DNA of 64,000 nucleotides from Endotrypanum monterogeii (lineage: Eukaryota > Euglenozoa > Kinetoplastea > Trypanosomatida > Trypanosomatidae): NCBI GenBank assembly GCA_000333855.2, contig CM007328.1:245101-309100 (forward strand), in the 5' to 3' direction. The number at the start of each line of letters is the position of its first letter. Within the stretch, counting starts at the first letter, position 1. The notes under the pieces were generated by a model. That model searched no databases. It worked only from the letters and a program-made list of their open reading frames with translations, and was not told the DNA's origin. Shown piece after piece: positions 13,641-22,753 of the stretch. Made by a program: the position numbers and the translations under genes.

Positions 13641-14853
13641 GCAAGGTGTTTTCTTCTGATGTGCCGTTCCTTTCTCCATGAAACGCTGCTGCTTGAAAAT
13701 AAAAGGTGTGTGTGTGGTGTCTTTTGGTCGCGGTGGAATGGATATCTGAAGAGAGGTTGGTCTACAGAGCAAAAGTAGACACGGATCGTATTATTGCAGT
13801 GCGTTGGCGTGGGATACGTTTGGTTTTGTGGTTTCTTGCAAAAATCTCCCAAAAGATAATGGGGACTTTATGGAGCACGAACACTGCAGCCGCACTGTGC
13901 ACTAGCCAGGATTCACCCGAGGGGGGGGGGTATTGGAAAATCGGAGGAAAATATGCATTTGGAAAAAGGAAGCAGGAGAGTTTGATGCGGGGGTGTTAGT
14001 TTCTACATCTGCAGTTCTTGTTTAGCTTTTTTTCTCATTGCACACTACTACGAACCAGCGCTTTGTCGCCTTTCTGGCTGTGCAGGAGGATTTCTCCCAT
14101 ACTCAGGGCCAGCACGCCGACCAGCGTAACGGGGATGTGCATCTAAAGGCGGCTTTCGAATAGATGCGGCTCTGTGATTTGTGAGGGGCAAGTCGTTGGA
14201 ATTTTGGTCTGTGTCATCTGGGCGCGACGACTTTTTCGAGATGTGTGTGTGAAGGTTTTGTGCTGCGGTACTTGTCTTCAAGAACAAAGCAAGGCGGATA
14301 CAGGGCGAGTGGGGTGAATTCTGGGCGAGGGCGGGGTACCGTGTTCACCTGGTCTCAAGCGGGCCTGACAGGATTCCGAAAGCTCAGTGGTACTAAGTTC
14401 ATTTCCCTGAAATTGTTAGTACGCTTGCTGTCAAACTGTAAGATTCTTTCCCGCTACCTTTCGTTGTGCACACCTCTTGGCGCAGTGCCGATGTTGTTTG
14501 TTGACTCGTGAATTTCTGTGATCTTTCTATGTAGAAGAAACAACCGATAGGAATCATGTCATGATTGTCTCTGTATTTTCTCTGAGGCAAATTTCTTTTA
14601 ACATGAGGGCAAAGTGCAGACGCTCACAAAGAACACTGATGAGGAGTTCGTGTAACTGGTTCTGACAGAACTATCAACTACTCTACAGCTAGGGTATGAC
14701 CGTGGTTTCTCTCACTACACATGCCATAACCAATCAAGCTTCTTCAAACGCTGTTTTTTTTTTCTCCGCACGAACAACTAGGGAGGAACGCATAGTTGTG
14801 TAATTTCTGGGAGACTTCTTAATTGATTTCCTGCATATCCATATAACTAAACA

Positions 14854-15348
14854 ATGTCTGTCGCCTCGCCGTGCGCGCTTAGGTGCACGCTTCTTCCAGT
14901 GCAAAAAGTCCTTTCCCTCTCCGTTCTGCAGGTTACGGTGGATGCAGTTCGAGAGGCTCTCTCTGAGCATATCGATCACGCCCCAGAAGCGTTTGAATTA
15001 TACGTCAAAGCTCACAATAGGCTGATAGCTTGGGAGGAAGATATAAGCTGCGATGGCTCAGTTTTTGCTCTTGTGAGGTGCCGCGGCGGTGGCAAAGGGG
15101 GTTTTCGCAAACAGCTAGAGAAAAAGGCGCGTGGATTCGCGCGTGCTAAAATGAAAGAAAAGCGCAACAACGTCAAGCTGCTCACAAAGGAAGAGGATGC
15201 GCCTGTGCAGAAGAAACGAGAAATCGCGGAGGTGAAATCTGTTGTGGCGAAAGCTGAGCCGAGCGAAACGAGGGCGCTTGTAAAACAAGGGCTTGCCTTT
15301 GTCATGGAATCATTGAATAGAGGAAGTCATTCTTGTTCATCTGCTTGA
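14854..15348 (+). CDS. SDE2: SDE2-like protein with N-terminal ubiquitin-like fold
   Basis: 164 residues, first gene of the rightward array. Residues about 12-77 look like the N-terminal ubiquitin-like domain of SDE2 (FELYVKAHNRL resembles the family's FFVKCNG region), and residues 78-84 are GGGKGGF, the SDE2 signature at which the ubiquitin-like part is cut off by deubiquitinases after the Gly-Gly. It is followed by the expected basic stretch (RKQLEKKARGFARAKMKEKR). In fission yeast and human, processed SDE2 works with the spliceosome and in genome maintenance. The second family motif after the cut (the LSGRRLR-type segment) is replaced here by a shorter KR-rich sequence, and the tail is short. 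The ATG at 14854 is the first in frame. Family call is by motif and order; role in a trypanosomatid is inference. Confidence 0.68.
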   Translation: MSVASPCALRCTLLPVQKVLSLSVLQVTVDAVREALSEHIDHAPEAFELYVKAHNRLIAWEEDISCDGSVFALVRCRGGGKGGFRKQLEKKARGFARAKMKEKRNNVKLLTKEEDAPVQKKREIAEVKSVVAKAEPSETRALVKQGLAFVMESLNRGSHSCSSA

Positions 15349-15648
15349 CCTTTGTGTATTACAATCGAGTCTGTCACAGGCAAACCGTTGCAAAAAATAA
15401 TTACAAAAACAAATGAGCTCGTTTACTTGCGTATGTTTCTGGTAAAATCTTCATCCTCCGCAGCACATAAGGTAGGCCAATCCCACATGAACTCCACACA
15501 TGATCGGGCAGAAATGGCAGAAAATTACGTGTTCCTCACAGCCATCAATAATTTTTACATGGTTCTCAGCTAACACACCTTTTCCATCAATCTGAATGGC
15601 TTTTTTCCCCCTCAATGGCAGGCGGAGAGCCCGTGTGGCTCAGAGAGG

Positions 15649-16752
15649 ATGACGCAAACATCGGGTTGGATGAAGGACTGTCCCGTCTATGCTCTGAAGA
15701 GAATCAAAGCAGTAAAAAAGTCGCCCATGGTCATCAGAGAGCTAGGTGACCCAACGAAGTTCTCTGTCAAAGGAAAAGGAGAAAACTACCTTTGCACAAT
15801 TGGGAACCCACATACGTGCTCATGTCGGTCATCACAACCGTGCGTACATACACTTTCTATACTGCTTTCGCACTATAAATTGAGCGAAGGGAATCCGATA
15901 ATATGGCAAACCTACATCAATGAGGCGGAGCTTAGCGATCTCATTGACAAAAAGATAGAGAGTGAAATATGTATTTTTTGCCGCGAACGCATGAGTAGCC
16001 GCTGTTCATGCGAGAGTTGTGGGGCTCGTTTTCATCGTGTGTGTTTGGAACTTGCGTCTAAAAGCGGCAAGGTGGATACCAGCGTTTGTCCTAAGTGTCA
16101 CGAGGCCATTTTCAGATCTCAGACAAAAAGCACTGATTCGTGTGGTAACTGCAAAAATCCTTGCGAAGCAGTGTACTACAAATGTCTCCTCTGCCCTGCT
16201 TTTTATTTGTGCAGGCGCTGTTATAGATCATGTAGGAGCCATCCCTCACACCCTTTTGCTTGTTGCGGGGAAGATGGTGCTTCAACGTCGGGAAGCACTG
16301 CCGGGTTTCACAATGTCGGAGATTTGCAATACCGTGAGATTAACCCAGAGGATTACGACCAACTTCTCGCTCTAGATCACGACTACAGGAGACCGCTGGG
16401 GGCAGAGGGGAGCAAAAGCTTGCCAACTGAGCATTTTGGAGTTCGTCTGAGGACAAACGATAGCTGTCCGATTTGTCTTCGCGGATTCATTCGGTCCAGC
16501 ATGTGCACAGTACTTCCTTGCGGCCACGTGATGCACTGCGACTGTGGGCTTAAATGGCTATCTGAATATAGTGAGGTATGTCCTATAGACAATCGCAAGG
16601 TAAAGGAGAGAGGCATTATACGTGAATCAAGGATTGTTGACAGGACACAGGCGTTACTACAGGTGCCTGCAAGCGATGCAATGACACCATCGCGTCTTTT
16701 TGAAGTCGAATCCTACAGGCATTCTTCCAATCGGCCACAGAAACGGAGATGA
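15649..16752 (+). CDS. ZSWIM2: ZSWIM2-like E3 ubiquitin ligase (SWIM, two RING-like domains, ZZ finger)
   Basis: 367 residues with the ZSWIM2/MEX domain order. A REMG/RELG-like lead-in at 30-33 is followed by a SWIM zinc motif (Cys57, Cys59, Cys65, His67 in GNPHTCSC and CVH), a first RING-like finger (Cys108 to Cys150), a ZZ-type finger (Cys165 to Cys206) and a C-terminal RING (Cys273, Cys276, Cys291, His293, His296, Cys299, Cys311; the motif ends CPID). In mammals ZSWIM2 is a testis E3 ligase linked to apoptosis; the substrate here is unknown. The start is not certain: an ATG at 15614 opens a different frame of about 44 codons (ending near 15747) that overlaps this start. The frame given is the one that continues into the conserved SWIM lead-in. 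Spacing to the SDE2-like gene is 300 bp. Confidence 0.82.
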   Translation: MTQTSGWMKDCPVYALKRIKAVKKSPMVIRELGDPTKFSVKGKGENYLCTIGNPHTCSCRSSQPCVHTLSILLSHYKLSEGNPIIWQTYINEAELSDLIDKKIESEICIFCRERMSSRCSCESCGARFHRVCLELASKSGKVDTSVCPKCHEAIFRSQTKSTDSCGNCKNPCEAVYYKCLLCPAFYLCRRCYRSCRSHPSHPFACCGEDGASTSGSTAGFHNVGDLQYREINPEDYDQLLALDHDYRRPLGAEGSKSLPTEHFGVRLRTNDSCPICLRGFIRSSMCTVLPCGHVMHCDCGLKWLSEYSEVCPIDNRKVKERGIIRESRIVDRTQALLQVPASDAMTPSRLFEVESYRHSSNRPQKRR

Positions 16753-18253
16753 ATACTTTTCTAGGCGTGTGTACAGCTTTCTGAATGACTTTCTCTCTTC
16801 GTACAACAGGCAGTTTGTAGTTGTACTGCTTTGGAGATTTAGTGGGGCATCGTTTTCTCATTTACGTTTCCAGCTTTGGCTCTTTTATTCCCTTCCAGTG
16901 AGGCTGTAGAGGTACCCACCAACATGTGATCAGCGGAACCTTTCGTGTAGCCTGTTTCACATCTTCATCTTTGGTTTCTATGGCGCTGTGTGGGTGATTT
17001 TTTCTCAATATTTGCGGTCATTTGCTGCACGAGAGCACGAGAAATACTCTTTTCTCAGCGGTGGTAGGACAGGGAATTGCAACGTGGAACGTTTGGTTTG
17101 AGTGTTCATGCAGTTGCAGAATGCATATATCTTCTCTGTAAGGCTCTGCATCGTGCCTTATAAGTTTGGGTCAACCTCGATCAAAGTCTTTGCTAATTCA
17201 TATTACCGCATGTTTTTTGCCCCGGTTGCGAATGCGATGTTGAAGTATCCTATTTTTTCAAAAAATTCTTCTTTGCTTCAGGAGTGATGGTTGTACAATT
17301 CTGACTCAAACTTCAAAATTTCCAGGTTTGTTTTATTTTTGAGGTTCTTGTTTTTTCTCTGTTTTTTTCTTTGCCTCTCGGCTTTTTGATATTTCGTCTT
17401 GGCAGAATGCTCCGTCGTCGCTTATACAGTTTGTTGCTTGTTACGCTTTTTTTTTTTTAAGTTCAAGTGACAGCGCATTGCCTCCCTGCCAGTACCCACG
17501 AGTCGCTGACGGTGGCTGTGTTAAACATCGGCATTGTCGGGGGCAGGCACGAGAGCGTATAACTGCTTGTGGCGACGATCCTGTCGTGGATGGTGCTGTG
17601 CCCGGGCGGCCCGCAGCCCGCCCGACCATCGCTGACCACTGCGTTGGGGGTCTCGGGCACCGCGGGCGATGCAGGAGGTGACAACCGGCATGCTGAAGCG
17701 GCGGTGCTGGAGGAGCGGCGCGCGGAGGAGACGTGTTGGGTTTGAGGAAGGGGCTGTGTTCTCAGAGGACTGAGTCACCGTGGTGGCAGCGTGCTGCTGC
17801 GGGTGCTGCTGCTGTGTGACACCACATCGTGGATGCGTGTGTGTTTTTTTTTATCACTTTTTATGGGCCCTGTGAGGCACCGTAGCGAGTCCAGTCTCGC
17901 GATTGCTGTATGGCAAAAGCCTGTATGTAATTGGTAGTAACAAGGAAACTTTTCTGGTTTAATGGAGGAAGAAGTACTCATGCCATCTTCTGCCGCGAGG
18001 CTCATGTCTTTGCGTTATTTTTCTTCTTCACGATACTTGGCTTTTCTTCAGTTCATACCTATGTGCAGGTATCAGGTCACGACAGTGGCTCTCTGCCGGG
18101 CTCGCTGGGTTTCGGAAATATGAACTGCTTGCTGCTCTACTTTTTCTTCACTTCTCAAAAAACATTTTCTTTCTTCAATGCCGTGGAATACAATTGGATG
18201 GTGATCCTCAGATCAGCACACCTAACCGTAAGTTTTAAGGTAAAGATTCGACG
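16753..18253. other. ZSWIM2-ATPTB2 intergenic region
   Basis: 1.5 kb holding the dispersed element B at 17464-17912. Just upstream of the ATP synthase gene are pyrimidine-rich stretches (18140-18177) and AG dinucleotides near 18209-18215 that could serve as acceptor. No other gene seen. Confidence 0.65.
17464..17912 (-). repeat. Dispersed ~450-bp element, copy B (SIDER-like retroposon)
   Basis: Near-identical to copy C (30657-31108) and, inverted, to copy A. On the minus strand the element ends at CACTTGAACTT and is followed at once by 12 A (plus-strand T run at 17447-17458), which is what a retroposon poly-A tail would look like. At the other end similarity to copy C stops after a shared ATTGCTGTATG. 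No target-site duplication is obvious by eye. Confidence 0.82.
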
Positions 18254-19351
18254 ATGCGCCGTCTTACTGCCTGTACATCGAGCGCCCAGTGCGTTCGCTC
18301 CATCTGTGGGGTGGCGCCTTTGATGTACTTCCCTCCTGTGCCATTTGCGTCTGCTTCCAAGGAAGATCAGGTGAAGAAGAACACCAAGATCGCGATCGAT
18401 ATGATCAGGCGCTACAAGGGTGAGGCACCAGTGGCCTATACTCGCAAGTACACTGCGACCATAGAGGAGCTCGAGAAAGAGATCGAGGCGCTTCTTGGGG
18501 GTGCGCAGAAGATGCGCAAGGCTACCACGGATGATCATCCGATGGACAAGCTGACGTTGATGGAGAGGTGCCTTCGTCACGCTCTGTGGTCGTACCAGAA
18601 GGATGAGGGTAAGTGCGATTTTGATGAGATTGCGAGGTGGGTGGTCTACACCCCTGAGGACGAGGTGAAGCTTGCGCAGATGAAGCGCCAGGCAGAGGCC
18701 AAGGTGAAGTTGGCTGCGTACCGTGCGAAGCGCGCCGAGCAGGGTCTGTCCGACGCTCCGGTTCCACAGATCAATTGGGAGGAGGAGTACAAGAACGTGA
18801 CGGATCGCGAACTCGTGAATGAGAAGCGGCTTCGCTATGACACGCTCGCTGCAAACACCATGGAGCGTGATGAGGCTCAGATCGAGGCGGTGTTGCAGCA
18901 GTACCGCCGTCCGCTGCAGGACAAGCGTCTTGATGATCTTGTCGAGCTTCTCGAGCGTTTCAAGCCGGTCCTTGCTCGCGAAGCCATTATGCAGCGCCTT
19001 ACCATCAAGCACTTGGAAGGTCAGCTGGGTGTGTGGCGCTACATGGACTGGTGCCCTGAGGTGCGCGACCGCGCTGAGCTCGAAGTCGATATCTCCGGTT
19101 TCCAGTGGTGGTCTCCCCTCGAGGAGCGTCGTCTGTTGCCGGTGCGCCTGCGCTCTGTGAACGAGGTGCGTGAGATTATGGCGCAGACCCAGTCTGCCAA
19201 GGCCGCTGAAGCGTCGGCTCGCAGTCCACAGGCATCCCAGTCTGCCGCTGAGGGTGACCGGGAGCGACTTTTGAAGGAGGTATTGGCTCTCCAGGCCCGT
19301 ATCCACCAGCGCGATGATGCGCCGGTAGAGGAGAAGAAGGCTGCTCACTAA
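18254..19351 (+). CDS. ATPTB2: Mitochondrial ATP synthase subunit, ATPTB2 type (subunit d-like)
   Basis: 365 residues. The N-terminus (MRRLTACTSSAQ) is basic and hydroxylated like a mitochondrial presequence. The body is highly charged and helical, with Lys/Glu-rich segments and no transmembrane span, ending in a Glu/Lys-rich tail. The gene sits directly upstream of STI1; in T. brucei the gene before STI1 is, as I remember, Tb927.5.2930 = ATPTB2, a trypanosomatid FoF1-ATP synthase component equated with peripheral-stalk subunit d. The identification therefore rests on gene order plus fitting size and mitochondrial features, not on a motif. Codon usage is GC3-rich and typical of a well-expressed gene. 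A 409-codon open frame on the opposite strand is a shadow of this bias. Confidence 0.68.
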   Translation: MRRLTACTSSAQCVRSICGVAPLMYFPPVPFASASKEDQVKKNTKIAIDMIRRYKGEAPVAYTRKYTATIEELEKEIEALLGGAQKMRKATTDDHPMDKLTLMERCLRHALWSYQKDEGKCDFDEIARWVVYTPEDEVKLAQMKRQAEAKVKLAAYRAKRAEQGLSDAPVPQINWEEEYKNVTDRELVNEKRLRYDTLAANTMERDEAQIEAVLQQYRRPLQDKRLDDLVELLERFKPVLAREAIMQRLTIKHLEGQLGVWRYMDWCPEVRDRAELEVDISGFQWWSPLEERRLLPVRLRSVNEVREIMAQTQSAKAAEASARSPQASQSAAEGDRERLLKEVLALQARIHQRDDAPVEEKKAAH

Positions 19352-20817
19352 GGGATCTCTTTTTCCTTCCCAACCGCCCCACACTACACAAGGCGTGTGT
19401 GGGGGAATGAACCCGGCGCGTGCCTTTTCATGTTCACGGTTGTCACTCAGTCCCTCCCCTCCCCTACCCTACCCTCCCTTTATCGTTGTCCGTTCACCAG
19501 CTCTTCACGTTTTGCGTGACGGCTGCGTCTGTCCCATTACCTTCTCTCTTTTCGGGTTTCGAACCTTGTTTCCGCGTAGTGTTTTTACACAGCTTAGGAA
19601 GTGCCGCGAAGGCATGTGTGTGTGTGTGTGTGTGTGTGCGAGCAAAGGCGAGTGAAGCGAAGCCTCACACACGCAGCATCGCAGGCACGGCGAACAGAAG
19701 ACGGGAGCAGCCCCCTCCTCTCCTCCCCCCCCCCCAGCAATCGTATCATTTCGCTTTTTACTCTTCTGGTTCGTTCATTATGTTTTTTTTTTTTCTCTTT
19801 ATGAGGTAGTACGAAATATATTATGGTGGCATTGACTCCCCCCCCCCCCCTCCTCTCCCTCCCTCCCCCCCAATTGACCCTCTTCTATTGGCGTTGTTGT
19901 TATTAAAAGGAATATATATTTATATATACTTCTCTATGGGCGTTCTAGTACTGTGTCTGTCTGTGTCCTCCACCTTTCCGCTCTCCCCTCCAGACAAAAA
20001 GTGGAGGTCAGGGGAGGAGGAGGGGAGGGAAAGGGAAGGAAAAAGAAAAAAAAAAGAGCTCAAGAAAGCACGTAGTAGGCTTACCCACCCACATGCAAAT
20101 TAGAACCAACACGGGTACACAACGTGTTGGTGCTTCCGTGGTGGTCAGCAAGCGATATTGTTGGTGCGATGGGTACCATGATATAACTGACTGTGGGTGA
20201 TGGTGGTGGTGTTGGGGCGAGGAAAAAAATACGGCCATAAGAAACCGCTTGTGTTTTGTACGCAGGCGTGCGTGTGCATGTTTCTCTCATGGCTTGCCGT
20301 GTATTCAAAGGCGTCATCGCCAGATGTGCAGCACCGACTGTCTTTTGAAGAAGCCGATACCTCCCTTCTCTTTTGCTGATGGGTGCACCAACCGCTGAGA
20401 TCTCCTCGCTCTCTCTTTTATTTCTTCATCCTCTGCACAATGTGGTATTATCTGATGATGATCTATATCTCTTCCTCTCCCCCGCATCTCACTTCTCACC
20501 TATCCTGCACATTTTTCTTTTTTTTTTCGCCGCTCTTTTCTTGTCTCCGGACGTCGTTTTGTGTGTGTTCCTGAAATCGGTCTCATCACGTCTCGCTGGT
20601 CAAAACAGAACCACCCTCAATACGGATAAGCCCTCGCTCCCCTCACACACAGACATTCCTCACTGCCCTCCCTCTCCCTTTCCTAAGGATAAAATTAGAC
20701 AACGCAACAAGTCTCCCTAGGTGTGCTGTTAGAAAAAAAAAAAAATATATATATATATATTCTGTTGAGGCTTCTGCGGAGTTGAGTGTGTGCATATTCC
20801 CTCCTCCCTCCTCCCTA
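19352..20817. other. ATPTB2-STI1 intergenic region
   Basis: 1.5 kb of UTR-type sequence: (TG)n near 19615-19638, poly-C near 19725-19735 and 19840-19850, AAGGAA-rich patch near 20025-20060, T-runs near 20518-20528, and an A-run plus (TA)n near 20731-20760. Open frames are short and low in complexity. Confidence 0.65.
20664..20687 (+). promoter_or_regulatory. Candidate trans-splice site of STI1
   Basis: Pyrimidine tract (CCCTCCCTCTCCCTTTCCT) followed by the first AG at 20686-20687, which would give a 5' UTR of about 130 nt. Confidence 0.4.
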
Positions 20818-22461
20818 ATGGACGCAAACGAGTTGAAGAATAAAGGAAACGAAGAGTTCTCCGCCGGCCGCTATGTTGAGGCGGTGAACTCCTTCTCGAA
20901 AGCAATCCAGCTGGATGGTCAGAACAATGTCCTCTACAGTAACCGCTCCGCCTGCTTTGCAGCCATGCAGAAGTATAAGGACGCGCTGGACGACGCCGAC
21001 AAGTGTATCTCTATCAAGCCGGAGTGGGTCAAAGGATACGTGCGCCGAGGCGCAGCGCTCCATGGCATGCGTCGCTACGACGATGCCATCGCTGCATACG
21101 AAAAAGGACTCCAGGTGGATCCTTCGAACAGCGGCTGCGCACAGGGTGTGAAGGATGTACAGGCTGCGAAGGCACGGGAGGCTTATGACCCGATTGCTCG
21201 CGCTTTCACTCCGGAGGCGTTCCGCAAGATCCAAGAAAATCCTAAGCTCTCGCTCCTGATGCTGCAACCCGACTACGTGAAGATGGTGGACGCTGTCATT
21301 CGAGACCCGTCACAGGGGCGACTGTACATGGAGGACCAGCGGTTTGCCCTGACCCTCATGTATTTGAGTGGGATGAAGATTCCTGACAATGACGAGGAGG
21401 AGGCGGAAGAGCGTCCGTCCAACAAGGCAGCGGCAGCGCCTGCTAAGTCGGAGGAGAAGAAGCCTCTCACTGACAGCGAGAAGGAAGCCGTGGCACTCAA
21501 GGAGGAGGGTAACAAGCTGTACCTCTCGAAGAAGTTTGAGGAGGCTCTGGCCAAGTATGAGGAGGCGCAGGCGAAGGATCCGAAAAACACTTTGTACATT
21601 CTGAACGCGTCGGCGGTGTACTTTGAGCAGAGAGACTACGACAAGTGCATCGTCGAGTGCGAGCGCGGTGTCGAGCACGGTCGCGAAAACCGCTGCGACT
21701 ATACCATCGTTGCCAAGCTCATGACTCGGCACGCTTTTTGCTTGCAAAAGCAGAAGAAGTACGAGGCAGCCATCGAGCTTTACAAGCGTGCCCTTGTGGA
21801 GTGGCGTAACCCGGATACCCTCAAGAAGTTGACGGAGTGCGAGAAGGAGCACCAAAAGGCTCTGGAGGAGGCTTACATTGACCCGGAGATCGCCAGACAG
21901 AAGAAAGACGAGGGTAATCAGTATTTCAAGGAGGATAAGTTCCCTGAGGCTGTGGCGGCGTACACGGAGGCTATCAAGCGCAATCCCCGCGAACACACCG
22001 CCTACAGCAATCGCGCCGCCGCGTACATAAAACTGACCGCCTTCAACGATGCCCTCAAGGACGCGGAGAAGTGCATTGAGCTGAAGCCTGACTTTGTGAA
22101 GGGTTACGCGCGCAAGGGCCACGCGTATTTTTGGACGAAGCAGTACAACCGTGCACTACAGGCCTACGATGAAGGTCTTAAGGTAGACCCGAGTAACGCC
22201 GACTGCAAGGATGGTCGCTACCGAACGATGATGAAGATCCAGGAGATGGCCTCTGGTCAGTCGAAGGACGGCGATGAAGCGGCGCGCCGCGCCATGGATG
22301 ACCCCGAGATTGCGGCGATTATGCAGGACACCTACATGCAACTAGTGCTGAAGGAGATGCAGAACGATCCCACGCGCATCAAGGACTACATGAATGACCC
22401 TGGCATCTCCGAAAAGATCAACAAGCTTATTTCTGCTGGCATCATTCGCTTTGGTCACTAA
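20818..22461 (+). CDS. STI1: Stress-inducible protein 1 (STI1/HOP), Hsp70-Hsp90 co-chaperone
   Basis: 547 residues, full length for Leishmania STI1 (546-547). It carries three TPR domains and two DP segments: TPR1 at about 3-118, DP1 at about 124-190, an acidic Glu/Lys/Ala-rich linker (190-220), TPR2A at 223-345, TPR2B at 358-475, and DP2 at 490-547 ending IIRFGH. Each TPR domain shows the KxxGNxxF opening, and the carboxylate-clamp pattern NxxA/RxxA is visible (for example SNRSA and SNRAA). The protein passes clients from Hsp70 to Hsp90 in the cytosol and is part of a foldosome important for stage differentiation in Leishmania. I start at the ATG at 20818 because the frame extends upstream only through a non-ATG codon. 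Confidence 0.97.
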   Translation: MDANELKNKGNEEFSAGRYVEAVNSFSKAIQLDGQNNVLYSNRSACFAAMQKYKDALDDADKCISIKPEWVKGYVRRGAALHGMRRYDDAIAAYEKGLQVDPSNSGCAQGVKDVQAAKAREAYDPIARAFTPEAFRKIQENPKLSLLMLQPDYVKMVDAVIRDPSQGRLYMEDQRFALTLMYLSGMKIPDNDEEEAEERPSNKAAAAPAKSEEKKPLTDSEKEAVALKEEGNKLYLSKKFEEALAKYEEAQAKDPKNTLYILNASAVYFEQRDYDKCIVECERGVEHGRENRCDYTIVAKLMTRHAFCLQKQKKYEAAIELYKRALVEWRNPDTLKKLTECEKEHQKALEEAYIDPEIARQKKDEGNQYFKEDKFPEAVAAYTEAIKRNPREHTAYSNRAAAYIKLTAFNDALKDAEKCIELKPDFVKGYARKGHAYFWTKQYNRALQAYDEGLKVDPSNADCKDGRYRTMMKIQEMASGQSKDGDEAARRAMDDPEIAAIMQDTYMQLVLKEMQNDPTRIKDYMNDPGISEKINKLISAGIIRFGH

Positions 22462-22656
22462 ATCTTCTCCTGACTCTTCTCTGTCGCGCCTTCACCATTG
22501 GCGTTGGGCTTCGTGGAGAGCTCAAGTCACTTTGACGAGATGGGCACGTCCATAACAGATGGTTTTGCTGTCTATTGCAAGGAACAAGGTTGGGGTGTGG
22601 ATGCGCGTCCTGCGTGAAGGTAAAAGGAAGAGTAGATGAGCCGATGTTCTCTCTCT

Positions 22657-22660
<4 letters not shown>

Positions 22661-22690
<30 letters not shown>

Positions 22691-22719
22691 TATGTGATAT
22701 ATACATATTTCTTGCGCGG

Positions 22720-22751
<32 letters not shown>
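22661..22751. repeat. Inverted (GT)n / (CA)n microsatellite pair
   Basis: (GT)14 at 22661-22688 is followed 34 bp later by (CA)14-15 at 22723-22751. In an RNA of this strand the two arms could pair into a hairpin of about 28 bp. It lies 200 bp after the STI1 stop codon, probably within its 3' UTR. A (CT)n run directly precedes the left arm. Confidence 0.85.

Positions 22752-22753
<2 letters not shown>

Larger units (their letters stand above)
6446..14853. other. Divergent strand-switch region
   Basis: About 8.4 kb between the leftward deacetylase and the rightward SDE2-like gene. All genes to the left that can be seen run left and all to the right run right, so transcription of both arrays should start here. 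I find no open frame with family similarity. From left to right: (TA)n near 6893-6918; ordinary mixed sequence to about 8.05 kb; dispersed element copy at 8052-8463; AT-rich DNA to about 10.0 kb; a block GT-rich on the minus strand (10040-10650); a fragment of the dispersed element (10719-10784); AT-rich centre with poly-G at about 11039-11049; blocks GT-rich on the plus strand (about 12440-13640, weaker to 14350) with poly-G runs near 13112-13122 and 13921-13930. No tRNA or rRNA gene was recognised. Confidence 0.75.

Noticed and set aside
13250..13681. Plus-strand open frame of 143 codons in the strand-switch region
   Set aside because: Same composition effect (Gly/Trp/Cys-rich); two other plus frames and two minus frames are open over the same DNA.
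18155..19384. 409-codon open frame antisense to the ATP synthase subunit gene
   Set aside because: Shadow of strong third-position GC bias in the real gene; no family features, wrong direction for the array.
21310..22122. 270-codon open frame antisense to STI1
   Set aside because: Leu/Val-rich mirror of a TPR gene; lies wholly within a clearly conserved gene on the other strand.
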